64,000 nt of DNA from positions 124,001-188,000 of the forward strand of contig NZ_MSYM01000018.1 in NCBI RefSeq assembly GCF_001938565.1. The letters run 5' to 3'. Under the pieces are notes generated by a model, which was not told where the DNA came from, searched no databases, and saw nothing but the letters and a program-made list of their open reading frames with translations. The stretch is from Rhodoferax antarcticus ANT.BR. GTDB lineage: Bacteria; Pseudomonadota; Gammaproteobacteria; Burkholderiales; Burkholderiaceae_C. Both the position numbers and the translations under genes were made by a program. Positions 53,890-61,763 of the stretch are shown here, in pieces (positions within the stretch are counted from its first letter, which is position 1; every line of letters starts with the position of its first letter).

Positions 53890-54629
53890 GAGCGGCGTTT
53901 GCCCGTTTTGGTGGGCTTATTGGGTGTCGTGGTGCCTGGCTTGGCAGACCGCTGATGCGGGTGACCCTGATGCGCACCAGGGCTGGGCACGGCGACGGGT
54001 GGCGGTGCCTTTTTACCCAGCTTCGACTCGGTGCCCTTGATCAGGCGGTTGATGTTTTCAGCATGCCGATACAGCAGGAAAAGTGTCATCACCGCAATAC
54101 TCAGAGCCACCGCGCTGCTGGTCTCCCACAGCGGGCCACCGGCGAGCAGATACACCACGGGCGCCATGGCCGCGGCGGTAATGGACGCCAGCGACGAATA
54201 CCGAAACCCGGCCGCCATCGCCAGCCAGATCAGCCCGGTGGCCAGGCCCAGCCAGCCGCTCACCCCCAGCAACACACCCAGCGCCGTGGCTACACCCTTG
54301 CCACCGACAAACCTGAAAAACACCGGATAGAGATGTCCCAAAAAAGCCGCCAACCCGACCATGGCCAGCGTGCCTTCGCGCAAGCCGTAGGCTGGGCCAA
54401 ACCAGGCGACCAGTGCCACCGGCAGCCAGCCCTTGGCCGTGTCCAGCAGCAAGGTGATGATGGCAGCCGCTTTAGAGCCAGAGCGCAACACGTTGGTGGC
54501 GCCGGGGTTTTTGCTGCCAAAGGTGCGCGGGTCGTTCAAGCCCATGACCCGGCTGACAATCACCGCAAACGACAGCGACCCCACCAGATACGCAGCCACC
54601 GCTGCCAAAACTGGCCAAAAACTTTGCAT
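53886..54629 (-). CDS. plsY: glycerol-3-phosphate acyltransferase PlsY
   Basis: The 247-residue inner-membrane protein uses acyl-phosphate to acylate glycerol-3-phosphate. It has the PlsY motif GSKNPGATNVLRSG (about 38-51) and VGGKGVATALGV (about 108-119), with five hydrophobic segments. A basic tail of about 50 residues (KPTKTGKRRS) extends beyond the usual end. ATG 54629 starts the first helix with GGA ahead; the frame upstream is noncoding. Confidence 0.93.
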   Translation of the reverse strand: MQSFWPVLAAVAAYLVGSLSFAVIVSRVMGLNDPRTFGSKNPGATNVLRSGSKAAAIITLLLDTAKGWLPVALVAWFGPAYGLREGTLAMVGLAAFLGHLYPVFFRFVGGKGVATALGVLLGVSGWLGLATGLIWLAMAAGFRYSSLASITAAAMAPVVYLLAGGPLWETSSAVALSIAVMTLFLLYRHAENINRLIKGTESKLGKKAPPPVAVPSPGAHQGHPHQRSAKPGTTTPNKPTKTGKRRS

Positions 54630-54727
54630 GGATTCCAAAAAACACTCCTGCGTGCCCGGCACGGCGGGCTTGAAAAGGCGTATTTTGCCAGCCCAAGTAC
54701 CGTGTGTCGCAGTTGCCCGCGTGAAGC

Positions 54728-55228
54728 CTAGCCCAGCACCTCGGCCAGCGCGCATTGCACAGGCCGGGCGCCCAGCAGATCAACGCACACGTGCGCAGCC
54801 AGCCCCACCAGATAACCCCGGCGCCCGCCGTTGATCAAAATCTTGGGCAGATCAAGAATGGTCGATTCGATGAACACCGGCATGGCTTTGCGCGTGCCAA
54901 ACGGCGAGGTGCCGCCCACCAGATAACCACTGTGGCGGTTGGCCACCTCAGGGGGGCAGGGCTCCACCGTCTTGGCACCGATCTGGCGTGCCAGGTTTTT
55001 GGTCGACACCTTGCGGTTGCCGTGCATCAACACCACCAGCGGCTTGGCGTCCTGGTCCTGCATGATCAGGGTCTTGACCACGGCGTAAGGGTCCCAGCCG
55101 AGTTCAGACGCGCTGTGCAGCGCACCGCCGTGCTCCAGGTAGTCGTAAGTGTGCTCGGTAAAGGTGATCAGCCGTGCTTTGAGCAGTTGGGTCGCCGGGG
55201 TCAGGCTAACGTGGTCTTTTTTGGTCAT
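54728..55228 (-). CDS. ybaK: Cys-tRNA(Pro)/aminoacyl-tRNA deacylase YbaK-type
   Basis: A 166-residue editing-domain protein that hydrolyses mischarged tRNA. It has the YbaK/EbsC pattern: GWDPYAVVKTL, VVLMHGNRKVSTKNLAR (the Lys is catalytic in E. coli YbaK) and GYLVGGTSPFG (about 102-112). ATG 55228 begins the conserved region. Ten bases downstream of the BLUF gene, same strand. Confidence 0.92.
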   Translation of the reverse strand: MTKKDHVSLTPATQLLKARLITFTEHTYDYLEHGGALHSASELGWDPYAVVKTLIMQDQDAKPLVVLMHGNRKVSTKNLARQIGAKTVEPCPPEVANRHSGYLVGGTSPFGTRKAMPVFIESTILDLPKILINGGRRGYLVGLAAHVCVDLLGARPVQCALAEVLG

Positions 55229-55238
55229 GAACGCTCGC

Positions 55239-55661
55239 TCAGAACATACCTTGGCTGAAAAGCTGCAGCATCTCCAGCGCCACGCCGGGCTTGGCCTGAA
55301 TGGCCTTGGCGTCAAAGCCAAATTGGAAAAATGGCGCGTACTGCGGCACGCTGCTGGCCACTTCTGGGCTGAGGTGGCGGTAGCCCATGCTCCATTGCGC
55401 AAAATGACGCTCGGTCACCAGGTCTTCAGTGATCAGGATGGCATTGTTGTGGCGCCGGTCCTCACAAATGCGCGCATAGGTCTTGTCGACGGCGGCTTTC
55501 TCGCCCTCCAGAACCTGCAAGAAATTACCATTGGAATACAACAGCATGCCGGTGATGCCGTCTTGCTGGTTGTGGCGCACAGACGCCTCCAATATCGACG
55601 TCATCTGGGTCTCGTCCTTGTTCACCAGATCACTCACATAAATCAATTGCACCAAGCTCAT
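55239..55661 (-). CDS. BLUF-domain blue-light sensor protein
   Basis: The 140-residue protein is a single BLUF domain that binds FAD. Photoactive residues are visible: Tyr in QLIYVSD (about 8), Asn in SVRHNQQDG (about 31), Gln in FLQVLEG (about 49). There is no output domain, so it must signal by protein contact. Neighbours (ybaK, aldo-keto reductase) give no clear partner. Confidence 0.92.
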   Translation of the reverse strand: MSLVQLIYVSDLVNKDETQMTSILEASVRHNQQDGITGMLLYSNGNFLQVLEGEKAAVDKTYARICEDRRHNNAILITEDLVTERHFAQWSMGYRHLSPEVASSVPQYAPFFQFGFDAKAIQAKPGVALEMLQLFSQGMF

Positions 55662-55690
55662 ACCGCCCCAACCTCACAGTGGTTTAACCC

Positions 55691-56752
55691 TCAGATGGCC
55701 GGATCGCGCATCTCCCAGCGAATCTTATCAATGTCCTGAAGCACTTCGGCAGACAAACCTGTGCTCCAGACCGCCAGATCCTCATCAAGCTGCGCGACTG
55801 AGGTCACGCCAATAATGGTGCTGGCCACCCGCCACTGGGTGTAGCAAAACGCCAGCGCCATTTGGGTAGGCGTGAGTCCATAGGCACGCGCCAAGGCGCT
55901 GTAGCGCTTGGCAGCCGCCAGCGCCTCGGGACGACCCCAGCGCTGCTTGCGGCTGGACTCAAACTTGGTCAGCCGCGCTGCAGCGGGTGCATCCGGCCCG
56001 GTCAAACCGCTGTCATCGTATTTGCCGGTCAGCAGGCCAAACGACAGCGGTGAATATGCCAGCAGCGAAACATTGAGCCGGTGCAGACTTTCGTCCAGCG
56101 CGTTTTCCACACTGCGGTTCAGCAGGCTGTAGCCGTTTTGCACCGTGGCCACGCGCGGCAAGCCGTGCTGCTCAGCCAAGCACACAAACTCATGCACACC
56201 ATACGGCGTCTCGTTGGACAAGCCCACTGCACGCACCTTGCCCGCGCGCACCAAGGTGCCAAGCGCTTCAAGTTGCGCGTGGATCGGGGTGCCTTCCGTC
56301 TCGCTGGGCTGGTAATACAGACCGCCAAACATCGGCACGCTGCGCACCGGCCAGTGAATCTGATACAGGTCAATCACGTCGGTCTGCAGACGCCTCAAGC
56401 TGGCGTCGCAGGCGGCAATGATGTCGGCACCCGTCAGGTCGGGGCTGCCGCCGCGAATCCAGGGCATGCCGCGGCTGGGGCCCGCCACCTTGGTGGCAAT
56501 CACCAGTTTTTGCCGTGCTCCTGGGCGTGCGGCCAGCCAGTTGCCGATGATGATCTCGGTGGCGTTGAAGGTCTCGCGGCGCGGCGGCACTGCGTACATC
56601 TCGGCCGTATCCACAAAATTGATACCGCGCGCCAGCGAGCGGTCCAAAATATCAAACGCCGTGGCTTCGCTCACCTGCTCGCCAAAGGTCATGGTGCCGA
56701 GGCAAATCGGGGTGACAAACAGGTCGCTGAACCCCAGTTGAACAGTTTTCAT
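55691..56752 (-). CDS. aldo/keto reductase (Tas-like)
   Basis: A 353-residue TIM-barrel NAD(P)H reductase: catalytic Tyr in DTAEMYAVPP, Lys in VIATKVAGP, and His in YQIHWPVRS. It matches the Tas subgroup of AKR. Physiological substrate unknown. ATG 56752 starts the first strand (KTVQLGFSDL); the frame extends upstream without support. Confidence 0.9.
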   Translation of the reverse strand: MKTVQLGFSDLFVTPICLGTMTFGEQVSEATAFDILDRSLARGINFVDTAEMYAVPPRRETFNATEIIIGNWLAARPGARQKLVIATKVAGPSRGMPWIRGGSPDLTGADIIAACDASLRRLQTDVIDLYQIHWPVRSVPMFGGLYYQPSETEGTPIHAQLEALGTLVRAGKVRAVGLSNETPYGVHEFVCLAEQHGLPRVATVQNGYSLLNRSVENALDESLHRLNVSLLAYSPLSFGLLTGKYDDSGLTGPDAPAAARLTKFESSRKQRWGRPEALAAAKRYSALARAYGLTPTQMALAFCYTQWRVASTIIGVTSVAQLDEDLAVWSTGLSAEVLQDIDKIRWEMRDPAI

Positions 56753-56818
56753 GTGTCGCATATCTCGTATTTTTTTGATCTGGCTTACGTCCACGCACCA
56801 GCCCAGTGACTGCCTGGT

Positions 56819-57844
56819 TTATCCGGCCGCTTGAACCAACGCCGTTGCCCAGACCAGCCCTTCTTCAGATACAGCGGCTGAGCACACCTGGTTGCGCCCG
56901 GCATCCTTGGCGCGATAGAGTGCCTGGTCTGCCAGACCCAGCAGGGCGTCAGCCGTGAGCGGCTGGTGAGGGTCAAAAACGGCCACGCCCGCACTCAGTG
57001 TCAGCACCTTGGCCACCGAACTTCCCCCATGAACGACCTGCAGATCGTGCACCCGTTGCAATACCTCATTGGCCAGTTGCATGGCACCGGCCTGGTGGGT
57101 CTCGGGCAGGATGGCAACCATCTCTTCGCCTCCAAAACGTGCCACCACATCGTTGGGGCGGCGGCAAACCTCACGCAGCACGCCAGCCACCTCGCGCAGA
57201 CAATTGTCACCGGCCAGATGACCATACAAGTCGTTGAATTGCTTGAAGTAATCGATGTCAAACATGACGGCGGCCACGGTGGTAGCCAGCCGCTGCGCAG
57301 TGCGCAGTTCCAGCGCCAGCTTGTCGTTGAGCAGGCGGCGGTTGCCCAGACCGGTTAGGGTATCCATGTTGGCCATGTCCTGCAGTTTGCTGGCTTGGGC
57401 CTTGAGCAGGCGCTCGCGAACCACCGAATTGGTGACGTCGGTGATCTGGATCAGGGTGTAACGCTGGTCAGAACTGCCGGCCGCCTGAAAACCCATGGGA
57501 ATAATGCGGATGGACTGGCGCAGCAACTTGTCCTGACTGCGCTGTGAGAGTTCTAGGCGCAGCGGAAACGGCGCGGGATGCAACGTCTGCGACAACACCG
57601 CCGGAAAGCCACTGGCAAGCGCGTGATCCAGCAGCAGCGTGAAGTGGCTACGCCCAAGCTGCGGGAAGACCTCGTCGAGCTTTTTCTTAATCATCTGAGG
57701 CGCAGACAGGTGCGCATGGCGCAAAAACCATTTGTTGGCAAATACCACACGGCTTTCGCTGTCGAGCACGATCAGACCGAGTTGCAGGTGATCAAGCGCC
57801 CAGTCGGACCAGGGCTGCCTGCTGGCTGGTTCAGAGGGGCTCAT
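56819..57844 (-). CDS. PAS-GGDEF diguanylate cyclase
   Basis: A 341-residue soluble protein: PAS-like domain (about 15-130), coiled coil, GGDEF domain (about 170-330). The active-site loop reads GGEEM, with Met where Phe is usual; the RxxD inhibitory site (RPND) is five residues ahead. It should make cyclic-di-GMP. Overlaps cheC by 4 bases, the last gene of a three-gene operon. Confidence 0.9.
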   Translation of the reverse strand: MSPSEPASRQPWSDWALDHLQLGLIVLDSESRVVFANKWFLRHAHLSAPQMIKKKLDEVFPQLGRSHFTLLLDHALASGFPAVLSQTLHPAPFPLRLELSQRSQDKLLRQSIRIIPMGFQAAGSSDQRYTLIQITDVTNSVVRERLLKAQASKLQDMANMDTLTGLGNRRLLNDKLALELRTAQRLATTVAAVMFDIDYFKQFNDLYGHLAGDNCLREVAGVLREVCRRPNDVVARFGGEEMVAILPETHQAGAMQLANEVLQRVHDLQVVHGGSSVAKVLTLSAGVAVFDPHQPLTADALLGLADQALYRAKDAGRNQVCSAAVSEEGLVWATALVQAAG

Positions 57845-58455
57845 AAAGACAACGTCTCCAGGAAGGCACGCACCGTCGTCTTCAGCGAAGCCACAGATTC
57901 GACATCGAGCAAGAAGATGAGATAGCCTCGAATCTCCAGCGCCTCCACGGCAAAGTCAATTTGCAGGCTCAGCACTTGCTCCTGCATGTCGCTTTGGTCG
58001 TGGCCGCACAAAACTTCTCTGACTGGTCCCATTTCCACCTGGGGCATGGAACCTTCAAATTTCAGCCGCAACACATCGGCGATGCCGGACACCACCGAAT
58101 TGAGCAGGATGTTGCCAATCTCTGCCATGGCCTCCTGCTCCATCTCACCGAGTTGCTCCAGAGGTATGTCACCCCCTACCATCATCTGCACCAGTTGCAA
58201 GCTTTGTTGCACCGGAAACATCAGCACAGCTTCGGTGTTGAGAACCCCTAAAAACTCCTGGCGCACCGCACAGATGCGCTCGGTGCCCTGGGCCGTCAGT
58301 TCGTCACTGATGCCTTGTTTGGAGATCATCGCCACGCGCGGCACATTCAGTCGCACGGGTGAACCCGCCAATTGGCTCAAGGCATCAGCGGCCTGCCCGA
58401 CGCCAACGTTGAAAACCTCGGTCAGGGCATCAAGTTCAATATCGGTCAAGTTCAT
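57841..58455 (-). CDS. cheC: CheC-type CheY-phosphatase
   Basis: A 204-residue protein with the CheC signature D-xxx-E-xx-N-x22-P in DALTEVFNVG (about 9-18) and P about 41; a second, degenerate copy is in EAMAEIGN (about 108). CheC removes phosphate from CheY-like proteins. Overlaps by ATGA with both the receiver gene before it and the cyclase after it, so the three proteins are made together. Confidence 0.85.
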   Translation of the reverse strand: MNLTDIELDALTEVFNVGVGQAADALSQLAGSPVRLNVPRVAMISKQGISDELTAQGTERICAVRQEFLGVLNTEAVLMFPVQQSLQLVQMMVGGDIPLEQLGEMEQEAMAEIGNILLNSVVSGIADVLRLKFEGSMPQVEMGPVREVLCGHDQSDMQEQVLSLQIDFAVEALEIRGYLIFLLDVESVASLKTTVRAFLETLSL

Positions 58456-58820
58456 GAGGCTGCCAGAAAGTGGTAAATGGCCTCGCGAATCGCTGGTTCG
58501 GTGGCCGGCTTTTTCACAAAAGTGACTTTGAGTTCGGCAGCGCGTTCACGGCTGGCTTCCTGGATGTTGGCCGTCAGCATGGCGATACGCGCTGTGGTGT
58601 TAAAGGCGCGAATCTGCTCCACTGCCTCAAAACCGTTGATGCCGGGCATGTTGACGTCCATGGTGATGAAATCTGGCGCGCTGGCACGCACCATGGCTAC
58701 TGCGACCTCACCGTTGGCAGCTTCTTGGATGACCCAGTCGGGCTGCAACTGTGCCATTTTGGCCCGGATCATCATCCGGGACACTTTGCTGTCATCCACG
58801 ATCAACAGGGTGCGGGACAT
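58452..58820 (-). CDS. CheY-like response regulator
   Basis: A 122-residue single receiver domain: DD in LLIVDDSKV, phospho-acceptor Asp in FITMDVNMPG (about 54), Thr in MLTAN, Lys in FVKKPA. It has no output. ATG 58820 begins the receiver; the frame upstream to 59021 is leader. First gene of the RR-cheC-diguanylate cyclase operon. Confidence 0.92.
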   Translation of the reverse strand: MSRTLLIVDDSKVSRMMIRAKMAQLQPDWVIQEAANGEVAVAMVRASAPDFITMDVNMPGINGFEAVEQIRAFNTTARIAMLTANIQEASRERAAELKVTFVKKPATEPAIREAIYHFLAAS

Positions 58821-58964
58821 ATCCAACTCGCTTTTCGGTTTTTGTAAACCTAAATTATGCCGCCGCCCGCTGAAGCGCAGGAATTCGAGCCAGCGTGGCC
58901 ACTGGGAGCGATTGGGCCATGTCCTTTCTCCGGGGCATGCGTCAGTCTGCTTATGATCATATGA

Positions 58965-59882
58965 ATGTACAGAATCCAAAAAGTCTCCCGTAGCGTACTT
59001 ATCCCTATCCGAGGCCTGCAATATTACGCGCGAGTCTGGGGTGAGCCGCTGCTAGGCCAGCCACCGCTGGTGCTGCTGCACGGCTGGATGGACGTAGCGG
59101 CCAGTTTTCAGTTTGTCGTCGACGCGCTGCAAGCGGATCACTATGTCATCGCCCCGGACTGGCGAGGCTTTGGTCTGAGCGCCTCCGGCGGTGCCGACAG
59201 CTTCTGGTACCCCGACTACCTGGCCGACCTGGACGCTTTGCTGGACCATTTTTCGCCAGACGCACCGGTGAATCTGGTGGGCCACAGCATGGGTGGCAAT
59301 ATCGCCATGCTCTACACCGGGGTGCGCCCTGAGCGTGTGCTGCGCCTGATCAATCTGGAAGGTTTTGGCCTGCCCGCCACCCAAGCCGACGAGGCGCCCG
59401 GGCGGCTGACGCGCTGGCTGGGTGAGGTGAAACAGCACAACAGCGGCACGCTGAGCCTGAAAACCTACCCCTCACTAGAAGCCGTGGCACGGCGTCTGAT
59501 GAAGAACAACCCGTACGTCTCCGAAGACAAGGCGCACTGGCTGGCCAACCACTGGTCAGCCGAACTGTCACCGGGGCAATGGAGCATTTTGGGCGAGGCC
59601 GCCCACAAGGTGATCAACCCACAGCTTTACCGGGTGGATGAGGTGCTGGCTATCTACCGCTGCATTAGGGCACCGGTGCTGATGGTTGAGGCCAGCGACG
59701 AGAGCATGACCCAGTGGTGGCGCGGCAGCTTTACCTTGGCCGAGCATCGCCAACGTATGCAGCAAGTGGCAAAGTTGGAGATCGTCACCCTGCCCGACTG
59801 TGGCCACATGCTGCACCACGACCAGCCCGAGGCGCTGGCCGGGTTGATTGAGCGGTTTATCGCCCAGGTTGCGGGGACGTGA
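58965..59882 (+). CDS. alpha/beta hydrolase
   Basis: A 305-residue fold with oxyanion HG in LLHGWMD, nucleophile Ser in VGHSMGG (about 108), and the His in CGHMLHH (about 283). Family members are esterases, lipases or haloalkane-type hydrolases; substrate unknown. Divergent from the receiver operon. prfB follows after 51 bases. Confidence 0.88.
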   Translation: MYRIQKVSRSVLIPIRGLQYYARVWGEPLLGQPPLVLLHGWMDVAASFQFVVDALQADHYVIAPDWRGFGLSASGGADSFWYPDYLADLDALLDHFSPDAPVNLVGHSMGGNIAMLYTGVRPERVLRLINLEGFGLPATQADEAPGRLTRWLGEVKQHNSGTLSLKTYPSLEAVARRLMKNNPYVSEDKAHWLANHWSAELSPGQWSILGEAAHKVINPQLYRVDEVLAIYRCIRAPVLMVEASDESMTQWWRGSFTLAEHRQRMQQVAKLEIVTLPDCGHMLHHDQPEALAGLIERFIAQVAGT

Positions 59883-59933
59883 GAAAATCCCTCCTTTGCC
59901 GAATCAACCACTTAGAAGAACAGGACCCCTCCC

Positions 59934-61038
59934 ATGGAAGCAGAACGCATCAACGCTATTGGCAACCTCCTCGCTGATCTGAGCGCGCGTACCCTCGATT
60001 TACGGGGGTATCTTTGACTTCGATGCCAAATTTGAACGTCTGAGAACCGTTAACGCCAGCCTGGAAGACCCCTCCGTCTGGAACGACCCCAAACGCGCCC
60101 AGGAACTGGGCCGGGAAAAAAAACTGCTCGACGGCGTGGTGGTCACCCTGACCGACCTGCAGCGCGATCTTTCTGACAACACCGAGTTGTTCGAGATGAG
60201 CCGCGACGAGGGCGACGAGGCCGGCCTGATCACCATCGAAGAAGACGCCGCTCGGCTGGAACAGATCGTGAAGGATCTGGAATTCCGCCGCATGTTCAAC
60301 AACCCGGCCGACCCGCTGAACTGTTTTGTCGATATTCAGTCCGGCGCCGGTGGCACCGAAGCCTGCGACTGGGCCAGCATGCTGCTGCGCCAGTACCTGC
60401 GCTACTGCGAGCGCAAGGGTTTCAAGACCGAGATCGAAGACGAAACCGCCGGTGACACCGCGGGTATCAAGGGCGCGTCGTTCAAGGTTGAGGGCGAATA
60501 CGCCTTTGGCCTGCTAAGGACTGAGACCGGCGTGCACCGCCTGGTGCGCAAGAGCCCGTTTGACTCGTCTGGCGGGCGCCACACCAGTTTTGCCAGTGTG
60601 TTTGTCTACCCTGAGATTGACGACTCGATTGAGATCGACATCAACCCCAGCGACGTGCGGGTCGACACCTTTCGCGCCAGCGGTGCCGGTGGCCAGCACA
60701 TCAACAAGACCGACTCTGCGGTGCGCCTGACCCACTTGCCTACCGGCATCGTGGTGCAGTGCCAAGACGGCCGCAGCCAGCACGGCAACCGCGACGTGGC
60801 CTGGAAGCGACTGCGTTCGCGCCTGTACGATTTTGAGCTGCGCAAGCAGCAAGAAGCGCAGCAAAAGCTCGAAGACACCAAGACCGATGTGGGTTGGGGC
60901 CACCAGATCCGCAGTTATGTGCTGGACAACAGCCGCATCAAGGACTTGCGCACCAATTACGAGACCTCGGCCACGCAAAAAGTGCTCGACGGTGATCTGG
61001 ATGCCTTTATTGAAGCCTCCCTGAAGCAGGGTGTGTGA
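59934..61038 (+). CDS. prfB: peptide chain release factor 2, with programmed +1 frameshift
   Basis: Release factor RF2 reads UGA and UAA. The first 27 codons end at in-frame TGA (60015-60017), and the ribosome shifts +1 to continue at 60016, giving about 367 residues. It has the SPF recognition motif (KSPFDSSGG) and GGQ ([10 protein letters not shown]). The gene stops at 61038, where the next gene's ATG overlaps. A plain open-frame search would miss the first 27 codons. Confidence 0.96.
60004..60018 (+). promoter_or_regulatory. RF2 programmed frameshift signal
   Basis: GGGGG, three bases, then CTTTGAC: the classic Shine-Dalgarno-like stimulator and shift site (CTT TGA C). Low RF2 lets the shift occur, so RF2 regulates itself. 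Confidence 0.93.
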
Positions 61039-61763
61039 TGCCGGTCACTATGATAAATGAAGCTACTCACGCTTTATCCATAAGGGCTGGAGCCGTTTCA
61101 GGCTTAATTTTTGACATGGACGGCACGATGATCGACTCGATGCCCAGCCACGCACAGAGCTGGATTGCTTTTGTGCAGCAGCATGGCATCGACATCGACG
61201 TAGCTGACCTGATGCGCCGCACCACCGGGCGCACCGGCGCCGAGTGCATGTGCGAGCTGTTCCAGCGTGACCTCTCTTTTGAGGAAGCCTGGGGCTTTAT
61301 TGCCATCAAGGAGCAGATGTACCGCGACCTGTTTGCCCCGGTGTTTGCCGAGGTGGCAGGCTTCAAACAATTTGCCGCGCAGACGCTGCAGCGCGGCTTG
61401 AAGCTGGGCGTCGGCACCGCCGGTGACCGCCACAACATCGCTTTTGCCATGCAACATCTGCAGCTGGCCGTGCCACCCCACGCCATCGTCGGCGGTGACG
61501 AAGGGCTGCCCGGCAAACCTGAGCCAGCTATATTTTTAGAAGCAGCTAGCCGAATGGCTATAAGGGCTGGTGACTGTATTGTCTTTGAAGACGCGCCGCT
61601 GGGCATTGAAGCCGCGCGCCGCGCCGGCATGCGGGCGGTGGCCATCTGCACCACCCACAGCGCCGAAGAACTGGCCGGGCCGCATGTGATTGCGGCAGCC
61701 AGCAACTACCTTGAACTGATCGAATCTGAATTTTTGGAGACCTTACATGTTGCAACTGCCTGA
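61038..61763 (+). CDS. HAD-superfamily phosphatase (beta-phosphoglucomutase-like)
   Basis: A protein of up to 241 residues; the HAD nucleophile is in FDMDGTMID (about 26-34), with the typical Thr region (GVGTAGD, about 125), Lys and DAPLGI. The first 20 residues are encoded by a dispersed repeat copy (61056-61098), so the true start is uncertain; ATG 61038 overlaps the prfB stop, and an ATG at 61050 is possible. A second, weaker repeat-like stretch lies at 61540-61580. It overlaps pepN by 17 bases. Confidence 0.85.
   Translation: MPVTMINEATHALSIRAGAVSGLIFDMDGTMIDSMPSHAQSWIAFVQQHGIDIDVADLMRRTTGRTGAECMCELFQRDLSFEEAWGFIAIKEQMYRDLFAPVFAEVAGFKQFAAQTLQRGLKLGVGTAGDRHNIAFAMQHLQLAVPPHAIVGGDEGLPGKPEPAIFLEAASRMAIRAGDCIVFEDAPLGIEAARRAGMRAVAICTTHSAEELAGPHVIAAASNYLELIESEFLETLHVATA
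61056..61098 (+). repeat. dispersed repeat copy 10, at the start of the HAD gene
   Basis: Reads AATGAAGCTACTCACGCTTT, then ATCCATAAGGGCTGGAGCC. It encodes NEATHALSIRAGAV in frame. Confidence 0.75.
61540..61580 (+). repeat. dispersed repeat copy 11 (weak), inside the HAD gene
   Basis: GCAGCTAGCCGAATGGCT, then ATAAGGGCTGGTGACTG. Only the second half fits well; the surrounding stretch is AT-rich for this gene. Confidence 0.4.
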
